Source of the DNA: Symsagittifera roscoffensis | Taxonomy: Eukaryota > Xenacoelomorpha > Acoela > Convolutidae | Assembly: GCF_963678635.1 (NCBI RefSeq) | Contig: NC_087066.1 | Coordinates: 56,934,312-56,998,311, forward strand | Direction: 5' to 3' | DNA: 64,000 nt | In this document: piece after piece, positions 52,453 through 62,820 of the stretch | Layout of the letters: each line of letters opens with the position of its first letter | Numbering within the stretch: position 1 is the first letter of the stretch | Notes under the pieces: model-generated | What the model was told of the DNA's origin: nothing | Databases searched by the model: none | What the model saw: only the letters and a program-made list of their open reading frames with translations | Translations under genes and position numbers: made by a program

Positions 52453-53573
52453 GTGTATGATAATCCTGAGTATGGGTTATAAAATGTAATGTAGCCAATT
52501 GTGTTTTTGGTATATCTGTCGTATTTATATATTACTTCAGTAGTTATAAACGGTGGTGGTAGTGATTGAGCTGTTATGTTAGGTGGATTTAATGGGTAGG
52601 GATGTTGGGTAATGTTATTTAACTTAACTGTGATTTCAAACTTTAATTGTAAACTGTTTTGTTGGAGTATTTGAATATTGTGATCACGGATATCGTTGTG
52701 AATATCTTGGCGATATTGTAATCTATTAAGTGCCCAGTTATGAAGGCGGTTACTTTCTTGATGTTGTCCAAATAATGGTGGAGGTGCTGTGAATGTATTC
52801 CAATCTAATCTTAAAGGGATATTTATTGATGATTGTTCTCGATATCTGGCGTCGAGATTATTTGGAAAATTTAAGTTAAAGGGTAGTGGTGAAAATTGGC
52901 TTATTGATGGTGTTGATGGTAGTGATAATGTTTCTGGTAGTGATGAGGATGTTGTTGTATCCGTAGAAATATCTATGGGGTCATTGACTAAATTTGGTTC
53001 ACCTTGTGTAAATGAATGTGTAGTCCAATATGGAAATCGTGATGTTTGGTTTGGGGGGTTAAAAGGATTTTCACGTATTTGTTCAGATGTTGGTGTTGAA
53101 CCTAAGTAGTCTGAGGGTAGACTTGAAGTGCTTCGTTGTGAAAAAAGTGTAGGAGTTTCTGGTGTGATGCCAGTGGTGTTTTCTGGAGTGGTTTGTGATG
53201 GGGATTGAGGTATATCAAAATGAACTCGGGGAGTTTGAAAATTTCTATTTCGTCGAGGATGTATAATTTGTCTATTTATTTCTGTTGTGTTTTGGTTTTG
53301 ACTAAGGTTTCGTATTCTGCTTAGTTCTTGTGGTAGTGTTGGGTAAAGATTATATGTTGGTTCACTTAGAGATGCTTGTCGTTGAACTGGTTCTAATGGT
53401 TCAGATAAACGAGCGTGCCGTTCTTCAAAAGTGTATGGATTGTCTTGAAAAGAAATTCGTGTAGATGTTTGAGGATTTTGAGTAGTTGAAGGTGGTGTTT
53501 GGTTATCTTGGGATGATGTCGGTGAAGACTGATTCTGTGACTGTTGGGTAGCAATTTTTGATAGTTTTTTGAA
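52440..53573 (-). CDS. Retroelement ORF C: 377-codon frame with no start codon
   Basis: Open from just after TAATAA (53579-53574) to TAA at 52440, with no ATG anywhere in frame. The first ~220 residues are Gln/Asn/Ser/Thr/Pro-rich (SKIATQQSQNQSSP). The last ~120 look folded (NRLHNWALNRLQYRQDIHND, then ITVKLNNITQHPYP). Acceptor-like CCCAACAG and TCACAG sit just inside the 5' edge, so splicing from an upstream exon with a start is the simplest model. The stop overlaps the Env ATG by 13 nt. The long open frame in AT-rich DNA argues for real coding. Function unknown. Confidence 0.6.
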   Translation of the reverse strand, partial: FKKLSKIATQQSQNQSSPTSSQDNQTPPSTTQNPQTSTRISFQDNPYTFEERHARLSEPLEPVQRQASLSEPTYNLYPTLPQELSRIRNLSQNQNTTEINRQIIHPRRNRNFQTPRVHFDIPQSPSQTTPENTTGITPETPTLFSQRSTSSLPSDYLGSTPTSEQIRENPFNPPNQTSRFPYWTTHSFTQGEPNLVNDPIDISTDTTTSSSLPETLSLPSTPSISQFSPLPFNLNFPNNLDARYREQSSINIPLRLDWNTFTAPPPLFGQHQESNRLHNWALNRLQYRQDIHNDIRDHNIQILQQNSLQLKFEITVKLNNITQHPYPLNPPNITAQSLPPPFITTEVIYKYDRYTKNTIGYITFYNPYSGLSYTCIF

Positions 53574-53581
53574 TTATTACT

Positions 53582-53770
53582 TTAGTGAGAAATTTTGTGT
53601 TTATTATAATATTCTTCCAAAAAAAGAATTAGAAGGATTGTTGCTAGGGCAAATGTGAGGATTGCTTTCTTTATACATTTACATATTGTCAAAATGAGGG
53701 ATGATAAAAATGTTATGAAAATTACAAACAATAAAAAAATATCAGTTCTACTGAAAATTGTTCGTATCAT
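53582..53770 (-). CDS. Retroelement sORF B, 62-aa hydrophobic protein
   Basis: ATG start overlapping the stop of sORF A (ATGA at 53770-53767). Two hydrophobic stretches (IFLLFVIFITFLSSLILTI and ILTFALATILLILFL) separated by CKCIKK, as in a hairpin membrane protein. It ends 8 nt before ORF C opens. Not recognised; viroporin-like in form only. Confidence 0.5.
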   Translation of the reverse strand: MIRTIFSRTDIFLLFVIFITFLSSLILTICKCIKKAILTFALATILLILFLEEYYNKHKISH

Positions 53771-53997
53771 TTAGACAAGTTGTTAAAATCGTACCTGTGG
53801 ATATATTCAAGGGTTTTGGAAAGTTGGAGGAATAGTTCGAGTATAGTGTAGAAAATTAAAAAAATGTTACAAAAAATGATTAAGATTATTAGAAAAGATT
53901 CAAGTATATCAAAAAGAAATATTATAAAGGCTTCAAGTATTGAAAAAAAATGTTTAAAATTTATAAGTATTTGAGCAACTGTTTGAGAGAAGAGCAT
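53767..53997 (-). CDS. Retroelement sORF A, 76-aa hydrophobic protein
   Basis: ATG at 53997. Almost wholly Phe/Ile/Leu (FIIFLFDILESFLIILIIF, NIFLIFYTILELFL), with one or two likely membrane passes. Its stop TGA overlaps the next ATG. T-rich membrane-like frames can arise by chance on this strand, so the call leans on the tidy stop-start overlap. Confidence 0.45.
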   Translation of the reverse strand: MLFSQTVAQILINFKHFFSILEAFIIFLFDILESFLIILIIFCNIFLIFYTILELFLQLSKTLEYIHRYDFNNLSK

Positions 53998-54597
53998 TTA
54001 AGAAATGATCTCTTGGTCGAATATTTTTTGCTGTTTGAGGCGATTTTCTAGTGTGGTCGAATTATTTATTAGTTTTTTGACAAGTGGGTTGAGTTTTGTA
54101 AAAAATTGTTGGGGGCAATTTTCATGGTGACTGGGAGGTCGTCTTTTTCTTTATTTTTGTTTGTCAAATGATCCGGGGTATGGTGAGATTTTTATACTTT
54201 AGGCTAGTTAAAATCTTCATTTTGTTACTTTAGGCTAAGTTATCAAATTTGTTTTGGGGGTATTCGTGGTCTGAGTTGGGGAAATATTGTTGATCTTTGG
54301 GTTATTAGATAAGGGAGGGGTACGGTATTATGGTGATATTTATTTTAACTGTCAAGTTGGAGTGGTTTGCTTATTTTTGACCTGGAGGTTGTAAAGTTAT
54401 AGTTAGAGATGTGCCTGGAGTTCTAGATTATTCGTCTAATTGATCTTAGTTTGAGTTAGAGAAAGTGGCGGATTGGATGAATCCTATTGGTCTATTTTGA
54501 ACTAGAATTATTGCGTACTTGTGAGCATGTTATTTTGAAAAATTGAAATGAAAAATGTTACGGAGGTTTCAAGATTGTGAAGTATAAAATCTTAAAA
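53998..54597 (-). other. Spacer between pol and the env-side genes
   Basis: About 600 nt with no frame on either strand; lower in A-runs than the genes. It probably holds the splice acceptor and leader for the env-side transcript, but I cannot name one site. Confidence 0.4.
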
Positions 54598-57500
54598 TTA
54601 CTTTTTAAATTCTACTTTCTTTAATATTTTAGATTGAGGGATGAACATTTTGTAGTTTTTACGTGGTTGATTTCGGAGTCTTGTTGTTTTTCTATGTTCT
54701 GATTTGTCTATTTCTTCTTGGGGTATTATTTGTTCTGTCATTTTTCTATTTTTTCTTGGTTTTGGAGGTTCTTTATGGTTTTGTGTATTGATTTTGGTTG
54801 CGGTTGGTTTTGTGTTTTGATTTTCGGTGGGGTTATCATTTTGTTCTGTGTTTTTCAGATGTGGTTCATTTTGAATGATTTTTAATCCTGTGAAAGAATA
54901 TAATTGAGTTAATTCGCGGAGTGCGTATTCTTTTGGGTAATAAGGTAATAGGTTGTTTCGATGTTGAACGATTTCTTTTTTGTTTGAGTCGGTAATTTTA
55001 TATGTGACATCAGTGGGTTTTGCAATTATTTGGTAGGGTCCTTTTCGGAGGGGTTGTAATTTTTTAGAAATTCCTTTTTGAGTATTAAAATTAGGTATTA
55101 AAACAAATGTTCCAATTTTTAAATCGGAAGCTGGTGTAAAACGTGAATTGATTTGTTCATTTATGTTTTGTCTTTGTAATAACTTTTTCGTTATTTTTTG
55201 GTAAATTTCATTGTGTTTCTTATCTCTATTTAAAATCCATTCGGTGTGTGTACCGGAGGCTAGTTTAAGAATTTGTGGGTGATGAAAATGATCTTCATCG
55301 TGCGTATGTAATGGGAGGTTATAACAAATTGAGTCTTTATTTGGTTGACAATAACCTTGTGCGTTTTTATGGGAATTTGCTGTAAACATTATTGGTTTGC
55401 GTGGCTTTTGGTTAAAAACCATTTCGGATGGTGACATTCCTAAAGTTGTCGTGATTTGTGAATTATATGCTAAGGGAAATAATTTTACATCTGCTGACCA
55501 TTCGGTATATTTTGTATCATTTCCGTTGATGATACATCTAAGATATTCTTGTAGTGAACGGTTCATACCTTCGACTAAGCCGTTTGTCCAAGGTGCATGA
55601 GATGTACGTGGTTTGTGTTTAATGTTGTATAAATGACATAGTGTTATTATTTCATTATTTATGAATTCTGTACCATTGTCTGTAACTAAAATTTCTGGTA
55701 GTCCAAATTTTGCTATCCAGTGTTCATAGAGTGTTGTGTAAGCGTAATAAGCGTTACAATGTGGTACTGGGTTAAGTGCTACATAATGTGTAAATGCGTC
55801 AACAATTACCATAATGTAGGAGTTTCCTTCTGATGAGGGTGAAATTGGTCCTTTAGTATCAAATGAGATACGGTGATTAAAGTACAAACTTTGTCCTTTA
55901 AAATCTTGTTTTTGTGCTATTTGTTTTTGATTTGGGTAAGGTTTATTCAGTTGACATACTATACAATCATTGCATAGTACTTTTATCCAAATTGGTGCAT
56001 TTGGGAAGTAAAAATTTTGTATAAAATTTGAATATGTTTTTTCTGATCCAGAGTGTCCTTTAATATTTTGTGTATGTGAAATATTAAAAGCTATAAGAAT
56101 CATACTTATAGGGAGACAGGGGACTATGGCTTCGTTTAAGTTGTATTCTAAAAGGTCTGTAGTTTCATTAATTGTTGTGTAATTAAATTTGCGAAAGTAT
56201 CGGAGGAGTGTTTTGTTTCCTAGAATGGTTGAATCTGCTTTGATAGGTTTAGTTTTATATTTGTGCCATGATTTCAGTTGTCTAATTATCGGGTCAAGAT
56301 TTTGATATTGTTTCAGTGTTGAAATTGTAATCGTATCTGTTGGAGGGAGAAAAATGTTTTCGATTTCTAATTTAGATAAGGGTATTGTATCAAGTGGGTC
56401 GTGAAGGTCAAAAACTTGATTAATTGTGTATTTTGAATCATTTGTTTGTGGTCCTGATAAATTTATTTTATCAGTTAAATCTTCTTTTTCAATTAGTGGA
56501 AAATGGTCTTTTTTAGGCGGGTGTTGTTTTGTTCGTTTTTGTTGGGTGTTATTTTTTATCCATTGAGAATATGGGATTGGTTTGAAAGTTGATGTTCCAA
56601 GTAGGTCAACTTCATAATGATTATTTTGACAATCTAGATAAAGTGGGAAATGTTGTAAATTATTTATTTGTGATTGTTCAATATCAGTTTTAACTGCATA
56701 TTTGCATTCCAATCGAGGTGATGTTTCGTTTTCTGCAAGGTAGAATTTTATATTTTTGGGTATTTCAACTGTTGTTTTTCGTGTAAGTAATTCAGGTGGT
56801 GTATTTCGACTTAAGGTGTCTGGTAATGCAAGATTTTTTCCTGCAGTCCAAACTATATGTAAGTTTGGAAATTTCATTAGAATTAGTTGAAATCTGTAAA
56901 CTCGGTGGTTTGGGTTAGATTTCTGTGTGAAAAGAAAAATGATGGGTTTGTGGTCTGTGAATAAAACTGTTGGATGCTTTGATCCAAGTATCAGAAATTC
57001 ATATTCTGTCAATGTATATATTATGGCTGTACATTCTCTCATTAGAGTTGAGAGTCGTAGCTCTGCTTGAGTGAATAATCGAGAATTTGCTGATATGAGG
57101 TTCATTTTATTTGTACCATTATGGGATTGTAATAGTGCTGCGCCGATGCCAAAATTCGAAGCATCGCACATTGCATAAAATGGTTGATCAGGGTCTGGAA
57201 TTGTGTTTGAAATTTGTTCAGTTAAAAGTTTCTTTATTTCTTCGAATCGTGCTTGATGTTCTGTATTCCATTCAAAATTATTTTGTTGTCTAAGGATGTT
57301 GTAAAATGGTCGTAGATATAATTGCATTTTATAAACATATTTACTTAAAAAGTTTAACATTCCAAGGAATTCTTGGATTTTCTTTTTATTTGTTGGTGGT
57401 TGAAGTTTTTGAATAGCGTCAATGCGTGATTTCAGTGGAGTGATTGTTTTTCTTTCTATGTTATGTCCTAAGAATTTAACTCTTGTCAAAAAGAAGTGTG

Positions 57501-60500
57501 ATTTATCGGGGGCGGCCTTCAGATTTTCGTTCTGAAGTATTTGGTGATACTTTTCTAAAACATTGAACATTTCGTCTTTTGTTTGTGATTGCATAAAAAC
57601 ATCGTCTAGATAGGTGATTGCGTTTTTCTTGAGTATTAGTGGTCTAAAAATTTTGCTCATAAAAGCTGAAAATGCTGCTGGTCCTATGGATATTCCATAG
57701 AATAAGCGGTTGAATTCATATTGTTGGTTTCCGATAACAAATTGTGTTAAACGTCGTGATTGTTCATCTAGTGGCATTTGATTGTATGCACTATTCATAT
57801 CGGCGGTTGTAAAGTATTTGCCGTTTATTTTTGTTAAAATAACTTGTATTGGTTCAATGGGCCAATTACATTTTGATTCATCTATGAGTGAATTGAGGTA
57901 TCTAGCGTCGAGAACGATTTTTAATGATTCTCCTTTAGCTAGAATGATAACGGGGTTGATGAATGTGTTGCCTTTTGGTTGTTCGTCTTTATTAACTGGT
58001 GATATAATATTGTACTGTTCTAAAATATCGAGTAATCTGTTTACTTTATCATGTAAGTGAATTGGTACTTTACTTGCTCTCTGTTTTTTGAAAACTGCGT
58101 CTGGTTTTAATGGGAGATGTAGTGATGAACTGATTTTGCCAACATCGAATTTTGATGTTGCATAGACTGATGAATATTTAATTAGCTGTTTGGCTAACTT
58201 TTCGAATTCGTCTTGTGTTATTTGTGAATGTTGGAAATTAAACATTGTTAAAAATTTTTGTTGGTCCTCTGTGTAGTTGCTTATGTTGAATGTAGGTTTG
58301 AAATATGGAGTTTTTGTGAAATAATCCGTATTTCTGTTTTCGTTACTTATTATATTATTTATAGATAATTCTTCATTAAGAATTGTAGATTGGCAAATAT
58401 CTAGTAATTGGAGTATATTATTTACGCGATAGGCTTTTTCGTGTATTGGTGATATTGTAGCGTTAGTTTCACAATATCCTAAAAGTCCTAAAGGTAATGT
58501 TACTTGGTAAGGTGTGTTGTTATAAACATGTAAAGAAATAATATCTGAATTCGAATTTTTCAAATATTTTATTGAAGAGATTGTGATTTTGAAGAATTTA
58601 TGAATAGGTTTGAATTCAAAATTTGACATATAAAATTTTTGTTTGTTTTGCTCTTTATCATATTGGTGAACTTGTTTGATTGAAAAATTATATATGTTTC
58701 CTGATAGTGGTTTCAGGTGTTTTCTTTGTTGGTTATATATTGGATAAAATTTTGAAAAGAATGGTGGTTGTTTGTTTAATCTTTGAAAAAATGTTAAGGA
58801 TGTATCTTTTGTTTTTGTATATTTATCTTTGATTAATATTTTACTATTTAGTATGTTAATTGTTGGTATATACTTCGAAATAAATGGTATTCCAATGATA
58901 TTATATTTAATATCAGTGATATGGAATATTTGTTTAAATGGTTTATTTAGAATTTTACTTTGCTCCATTGTTCTGGTAGGGAGGAGAAATAATTGGATTT
59001 TTCCGTAGTTTATCAATGTTGATCCTTGTGCTGTTGCTAACTTACTGGAGGTTTCAAGAGGTGTTAGCTTTGGATGTAAAGTTTTTATTTCATTCCATGT
59101 GGGAATGTTTATTATGTTTGATTCTGCTCCTGAATCAATTAAAAAATCTATTTCAAGGTCTGGTGGTTGAAATTCTTCATTTCTTGGGCTTTCTAAGAGA
59201 AATGGTATTGTCCAAATTTTTTCTTTGGGTTGTTCTTTTTGTATATTTTGATAAATATGGTTTGTATTCAAGCATTTTGTTTTGGTATTTTTATTGGTTT
59301 GATCTGTAGTGTTAATTTCGTTTGTTTCTTGCGTCGTTGATGTGGAATTTATGGGTGTAGTGTAATAATTTTGAAGAATTTCTGATTGATTTTCATATAT
59401 GTGTGATGGAAAGGGTTGTTCATATATGACAGATTCATAGTCATTTTCGACTTTTATCATATTGATAGAAAGAGTGTTTTCAGTATCACTTTCTGAATCT
59501 GATGATGTACAGTTTATTTGATTGAGTTGTAATGTATCAGTTACTGTGTCATCAATACCTGGGGGGTCTGATGTTGTTTCTGGGTTAGATTGTACTTGAT
59601 TGATTTGTCTTTGATGTTTAGGTGTACTACTTCTGTGGCGATTATTAGCATTATTATAGTTATTATTATTCCGGTGTGGTGATTGGGAATAATTTCTATA
59701 ACGATTATTATAACTTGGGTGTCGATTTTGTGAATTATTTCGCGATCTGTTTTGGTAATTATTGTTTGGTCTGTTATAGTTCGATCTATTATATGAGTTA
59801 TTCCTTGATCGATTGTTCGGGTAATTCTGGTTTCGGTTGTTTGAATAACTTCTATTTCGATTATAGGAGTAGTTTCTATTCCTATTGTATGATGAATTTC
59901 GTGATTGGTTGTTTGGATAGTAGTTATTTCTTGATTGGGAATTAGATCTAGAAACAAATCGTTGTGTGTTTGAATTTGATCTGGAGTAGTTATTTCGACT
60001 ATTTGGTCTATTGTAGTGATTTTGTGATGAATTATACGTGTTTCTTCGTTCTGGTGATCTTCCTCTATAACTTGAGTTATATGGGGATTGATTTCTTGTA
60101 TAATTTGTATTGTTCGGGAGTGGTTTTCCTGAACTGTTGTTGCTGTGAACTGTTTTGTTCGGTAAATTTTGATCTTTTTTCATGTATTGATAGAATGATT
60201 TATTTGGTTCTTTGTATTTTTGAGGTTTATTTTGACTATCTTGCTGTTTTTGTCTACATTCGGAAATACTATGTCCGTATCGTCGGCAATAATTACACCA
60301 TTTTTTGAAAGATGGTTTGCCTTTAAAGTTCGGGTTCTTTTCGTAAATATTGAGTATTTCAGTGATTTTTTCAACGAGGTCTGTTTCTGATTCCTGTATA
60401 TTATTAATATTAGTGGGAGTCGTTTCAATTCTGTTAACGTATTGTAATTTCAGATTTTCCGTTTCTTCTAGTTTCATCGTGATTTCTGCTTGTTCTAATT

Positions 60501-62820
60501 TGTCTACTAGTTTTCGAAAATCTAAATCGGGTTCTCGAATTGAAGAAGGATGGGATGCTCTCTTTTTTATTGCTATTTTCCTTAATTGTGGTGTTAAGGT
60601 CATCATTAAGATTTCTGTCATCTTTGTGTTTTTATAGTCATGTGTATTTAGTGAATATGCTTTTCGAACTAGTGTTTCGATTCGTACTGCTATTTGCTTG
60701 ATGGTTTCGTTTGGTAATCTGCGAATTTCATTACATAAAACTCTTTGTTGTTGTTTGTTTCTTTCGGAGTCAAACATTTTTGAAAATTCTTGTGTAAATC
60801 TTTTCCAGTTTGATTTTATTTCTAGAGGTAGTACTGAAAACCATTTTTGGGCTGCGCCATCTAAGGTTGTTTGTATTAACGCTGTGCGTCGATGTATCCA
60901 GTTTTGATGTAGTGGCGTGTTAATTGGTTCAGGTCCTATATTTAAAATCAGGTTTGCTGTTACTGCATTTAAATAATCTTCTACAGAGTATTCAGGGTCT
61001 GTTCCTGTGAAAACCATTAAAGGTTTGTTTGATGTTATTGATGATCCACCCATTAGGTATGGATTCATTGTCATTTGTAATGATTCTGCTGCATTTGGCA
61101 TTTGAGAAAAATTTGAAAGTTGGTTTCTTGTTATTTCATGTTGTTGAAGATAATATGGGAGTGGTATTTCATTTTGCATTTGTGATGGTTGGTACGAGTG
61201 TGCAGTCATTGGATTTTGTTGTTGAATTGGTTGAAAAGATTGTGTATTAATTGGATTTTGTTGTTGAATTGGTTGTTGATGTTGTGCATCTATCGGTTGT
61301 GGAGAAAAATTCCTATGATTTGTACGTGTTTTCTGTATTCCTTGTCTACGATATTCTTGAGTATTTTGTGCAAATATATCTGGTTGTAAGAAATCGTCAT
61401 CTGAGGATAAATAATCCATTTGATAAGGTGTTTGTTTTTTATTTTTATTTTGTTGAAAAAATGGGTAATTTTCACTGCGATCCTGTGGAGGATTTGATTG
61501 AAAATTTTTGGAATTATATTGGGCCGTTGGGTTATCCCAGTTTCGAGGTTTTGTATATTGATTAAAATTCCTTTGTGGTTGATAATTTGTTTTTGATGGA
61601 TGTGTATAATTATAATTATGGTCTGCAAAGTTGTTTCTAGTGAATGTTTTGCGTGTTTTTGATGGTATTGTCATGGGTCTGTATGTTTGGTAATCCATAT
61701 GTGAATATTTAGGGGCAACCGAAGGTTTAACGGTTGATTGTAAGGTTACCTGTGTTTGTGAAGGATTTGTATTTCTTGGTGTTGTTAAATTTGGGCGTAT
61801 TGGTGAAATACTTTGTTGTGTAGTTGTTGTGTGTACAATTTCTTCATTTATGAAGTGTGATGGTGTCTGGATATCTTGTTGAGTAAGATTCCTGGTTCCA
61901 TTGAGGTTTTCGTTGTGTATGACTGTCGAGTTTAAACTATTATTTTGTGTATCGGGTAAAAATGTATTATAGTTTAATGGTGTTGCATCAATTGTTAATG
62001 GTATTACTCTTACATAATCTCTTATGTAAGATATTGTACCTATTGCTTGACTTGAGATTGATTGTGGAAAGCTTATAAATGCGGGATGAGACCATTCGGG
62101 GTCCCAAACATAATCTGATTGTTCTGTGATAGCGGTATCATCGTTCGAATTTTGAGGTCTAAAATTTTTTCTTGCTTGTGCAATTAAATCAATATTGTGT
62201 GTGAAATAATCTATTATGAACCATGCCAAAATTTTTTGTAAATCGTGTTTGGTATGTTGTGAAACGTCGTCTTTCGTGAAATTTTCTTTAATGATGTTTA
62301 AATAGCTAGAGAGTAGTGTGATTTCATGTCGTACTCTTAAATGTTTAGATGTTTCTGTCGGTGAGACATTTGTTAATGGGATTTCGTTTTCTAATATCGA
62401 AATATAACTATATATTATTGCGAAAACTTCATTAGTGAAAATGGAGTTTGCTCTTTGTGAGTTATGGTATTGGATGCTTTTTATATATTCTGAAAAAACT
62501 TTTGAAAATTCTAAATCAAGATCGTCTGTTTGAATTGTATATTTTCTATTATTATGGTTTGGTGAGGTGAATTCTATGGAGTAGATTCCATACTGTTGTG
62601 TTATGTTGCATATATCTTTTAAGTAGTGATCTATGATTTGTCTTTTGATTTTTACATCGGGGAACTCTGTTTTACATGGACTGATTCCGGGTTCAAATAA
62701 GTTTACGAGTAAATTTTGACAAAATATGTGTTGTCCTCTATCAGTATCTGCATCTACTATAAAAGGAAAGATTTCATCGTCATCTGGAGTTTCGTCACCT
62801 GGGGTGTGTGTTGAACTCAT
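54598..62820 (-). CDS. gag-pol: Gag-Pol polyprotein, single 2740-aa frame
   Basis: No frameshift or stop separates Gag and Pol. Residues 1-~590: unusual Gln/Asn-rich extension. ~590-800: capsid-type Gag (FTGTDPEYSVEDYLNAV, WFSVLPLEIKSNWKRF). ~838-851: CCHC zinc knuckle (CNYCRRYGHSISEC). ~860-1120: Asn/Arg/Ser/Tyr repeats, RNA-binding in look. ~1228: protease DSGA. ~1570-1800: reverse transcriptase with YLDD. ~1840-1970: RNase H (TDHKP). ~2240-2430: integrase with a His/Cys zinc site (CIVCQLNKPYP) and Asp-Asp-Glu in SFDTKGP, VTDNGTE and GLVEGMN. ~2593: GPYQII (GPY/F) module. All catalytic motifs are intact. Makes cDNA from RNA and inserts it. Starts at ATG 62820, inside the end of ORF1. Confidence 0.95.
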   Translation of the reverse strand: MSSTHTPGDETPDDDEIFPFIVDADTDRGQHIFCQNLLVNLFEPGISPCKTEFPDVKIKRQIIDHYLKDICNITQQYGIYSIEFTSPNHNNRKYTIQTDDLDLEFSKVFSEYIKSIQYHNSQRANSIFTNEVFAIIYSYISILENEIPLTNVSPTETSKHLRVRHEITLLSSYLNIIKENFTKDDVSQHTKHDLQKILAWFIIDYFTHNIDLIAQARKNFRPQNSNDDTAITEQSDYVWDPEWSHPAFISFPQSISSQAIGTISYIRDYVRVIPLTIDATPLNYNTFLPDTQNNSLNSTVIHNENLNGTRNLTQQDIQTPSHFINEEIVHTTTTQQSISPIRPNLTTPRNTNPSQTQVTLQSTVKPSVAPKYSHMDYQTYRPMTIPSKTRKTFTRNNFADHNYNYTHPSKTNYQPQRNFNQYTKPRNWDNPTAQYNSKNFQSNPPQDRSENYPFFQQNKNKKQTPYQMDYLSSDDDFLQPDIFAQNTQEYRRQGIQKTRTNHRNFSPQPIDAQHQQPIQQQNPINTQSFQPIQQQNPMTAHSYQPSQMQNEIPLPYYLQQHEITRNQLSNFSQMPNAAESLQMTMNPYLMGGSSITSNKPLMVFTGTDPEYSVEDYLNAVTANLILNIGPEPINTPLHQNWIHRRTALIQTTLDGAAQKWFSVLPLEIKSNWKRFTQEFSKMFDSERNKQQQRVLCNEIRRLPNETIKQIAVRIETLVRKAYSLNTHDYKNTKMTEILMMTLTPQLRKIAIKKRASHPSSIREPDLDFRKLVDKLEQAEITMKLEETENLKLQYVNRIETTPTNINNIQESETDLVEKITEILNIYEKNPNFKGKPSFKKWCNYCRRYGHSISECRQKQQDSQNKPQKYKEPNKSFYQYMKKDQNLPNKTVHSNNSSGKPLPNNTNYTRNQSPYNSSYRGRSPERRNTYNSSQNHYNRPNSRNNYSRSNSNTQRFVSRSNSQSRNNYYPNNQSRNSSYNRNRNYSYNRNRSYSNNRNQNYPNNRSRNNSYNRSNYNRPNNNYQNRSRNNSQNRHPSYNNRYRNYSQSPHRNNNNYNNANNRHRSSTPKHQRQINQVQSNPETTSDPPGIDDTVTDTLQLNQINCTSSDSESDTENTLSINMIKVENDYESVIYEQPFPSHIYENQSEILQNYYTTPINSTSTTQETNEINTTDQTNKNTKTKCLNTNHIYQNIQKEQPKEKIWTIPFLLESPRNEEFQPPDLEIDFLIDSGAESNIINIPTWNEIKTLHPKLTPLETSSKLATAQGSTLINYGKIQLFLLPTRTMEQSKILNKPFKQIFHITDIKYNIIGIPFISKYIPTINILNSKILIKDKYTKTKDTSLTFFQRLNKQPPFFSKFYPIYNQQRKHLKPLSGNIYNFSIKQVHQYDKEQNKQKFYMSNFEFKPIHKFFKITISSIKYLKNSNSDIISLHVYNNTPYQVTLPLGLLGYCETNATISPIHEKAYRVNNILQLLDICQSTILNEELSINNIISNENRNTDYFTKTPYFKPTFNISNYTEDQQKFLTMFNFQHSQITQDEFEKLAKQLIKYSSVYATSKFDVGKISSSLHLPLKPDAVFKKQRASKVPIHLHDKVNRLLDILEQYNIISPVNKDEQPKGNTFINPVIILAKGESLKIVLDARYLNSLIDESKCNWPIEPIQVILTKINGKYFTTADMNSAYNQMPLDEQSRRLTQFVIGNQQYEFNRLFYGISIGPAAFSAFMSKIFRPLILKKNAITYLDDVFMQSQTKDEMFNVLEKYHQILQNENLKAAPDKSHFFLTRVKFLGHNIERKTITPLKSRIDAIQKLQPPTNKKKIQEFLGMLNFLSKYVYKMQLYLRPFYNILRQQNNFEWNTEHQARFEEIKKLLTEQISNTIPDPDQPFYAMCDASNFGIGAALLQSHNGTNKMNLISANSRLFTQAELRLSTLMRECTAIIYTLTEYEFLILGSKHPTVLFTDHKPIIFLFTQKSNPNHRVYRFQLILMKFPNLHIVWTAGKNLALPDTLSRNTPPELLTRKTTVEIPKNIKFYLAENETSPRLECKYAVKTDIEQSQINNLQHFPLYLDCQNNHYEVDLLGTSTFKPIPYSQWIKNNTQQKRTKQHPPKKDHFPLIEKEDLTDKINLSGPQTNDSKYTINQVFDLHDPLDTIPLSKLEIENIFLPPTDTITISTLKQYQNLDPIIRQLKSWHKYKTKPIKADSTILGNKTLLRYFRKFNYTTINETTDLLEYNLNEAIVPCLPISMILIAFNISHTQNIKGHSGSEKTYSNFIQNFYFPNAPIWIKVLCNDCIVCQLNKPYPNQKQIAQKQDFKGQSLYFNHRISFDTKGPISPSSEGNSYIMVIVDAFTHYVALNPVPHCNAYYAYTTLYEHWIAKFGLPEILVTDNGTEFINNEIITLCHLYNIKHKPRTSHAPWTNGLVEGMNRSLQEYLRCIINGNDTKYTEWSADVKLFPLAYNSQITTTLGMSPSEMVFNQKPRKPIMFTANSHKNAQGYCQPNKDSICYNLPLHTHDEDHFHHPQILKLASGTHTEWILNRDKKHNEIYQKITKKLLQRQNINEQINSRFTPASDLKIGTFVLIPNFNTQKGISKKLQPLRKGPYQIIAKPTDVTYKITDSNKKEIVQHRNNLLPYYPKEYALRELTQLYSFTGLKIIQNEPHLKNTEQNDNPTENQNTKPTATKINTQNHKEPPKPRKNRKMTEQIIPQEEIDKSEHRKTTRLRNQPRKNYKMFIPQSKILKKVEFKK

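Noticed and set aside
52789-53109. 106-codon + strand frame
   Set aside because: Shadow opposite the longer start-less ORF C, with low-complexity Gly/Val/Asp content.
59541-62000. Frames of 80-140 codons over the gag repeats, both strands
   Set aside because: Shadows of the Asn/Arg/Ser-rich repeat part of Gag-Pol.
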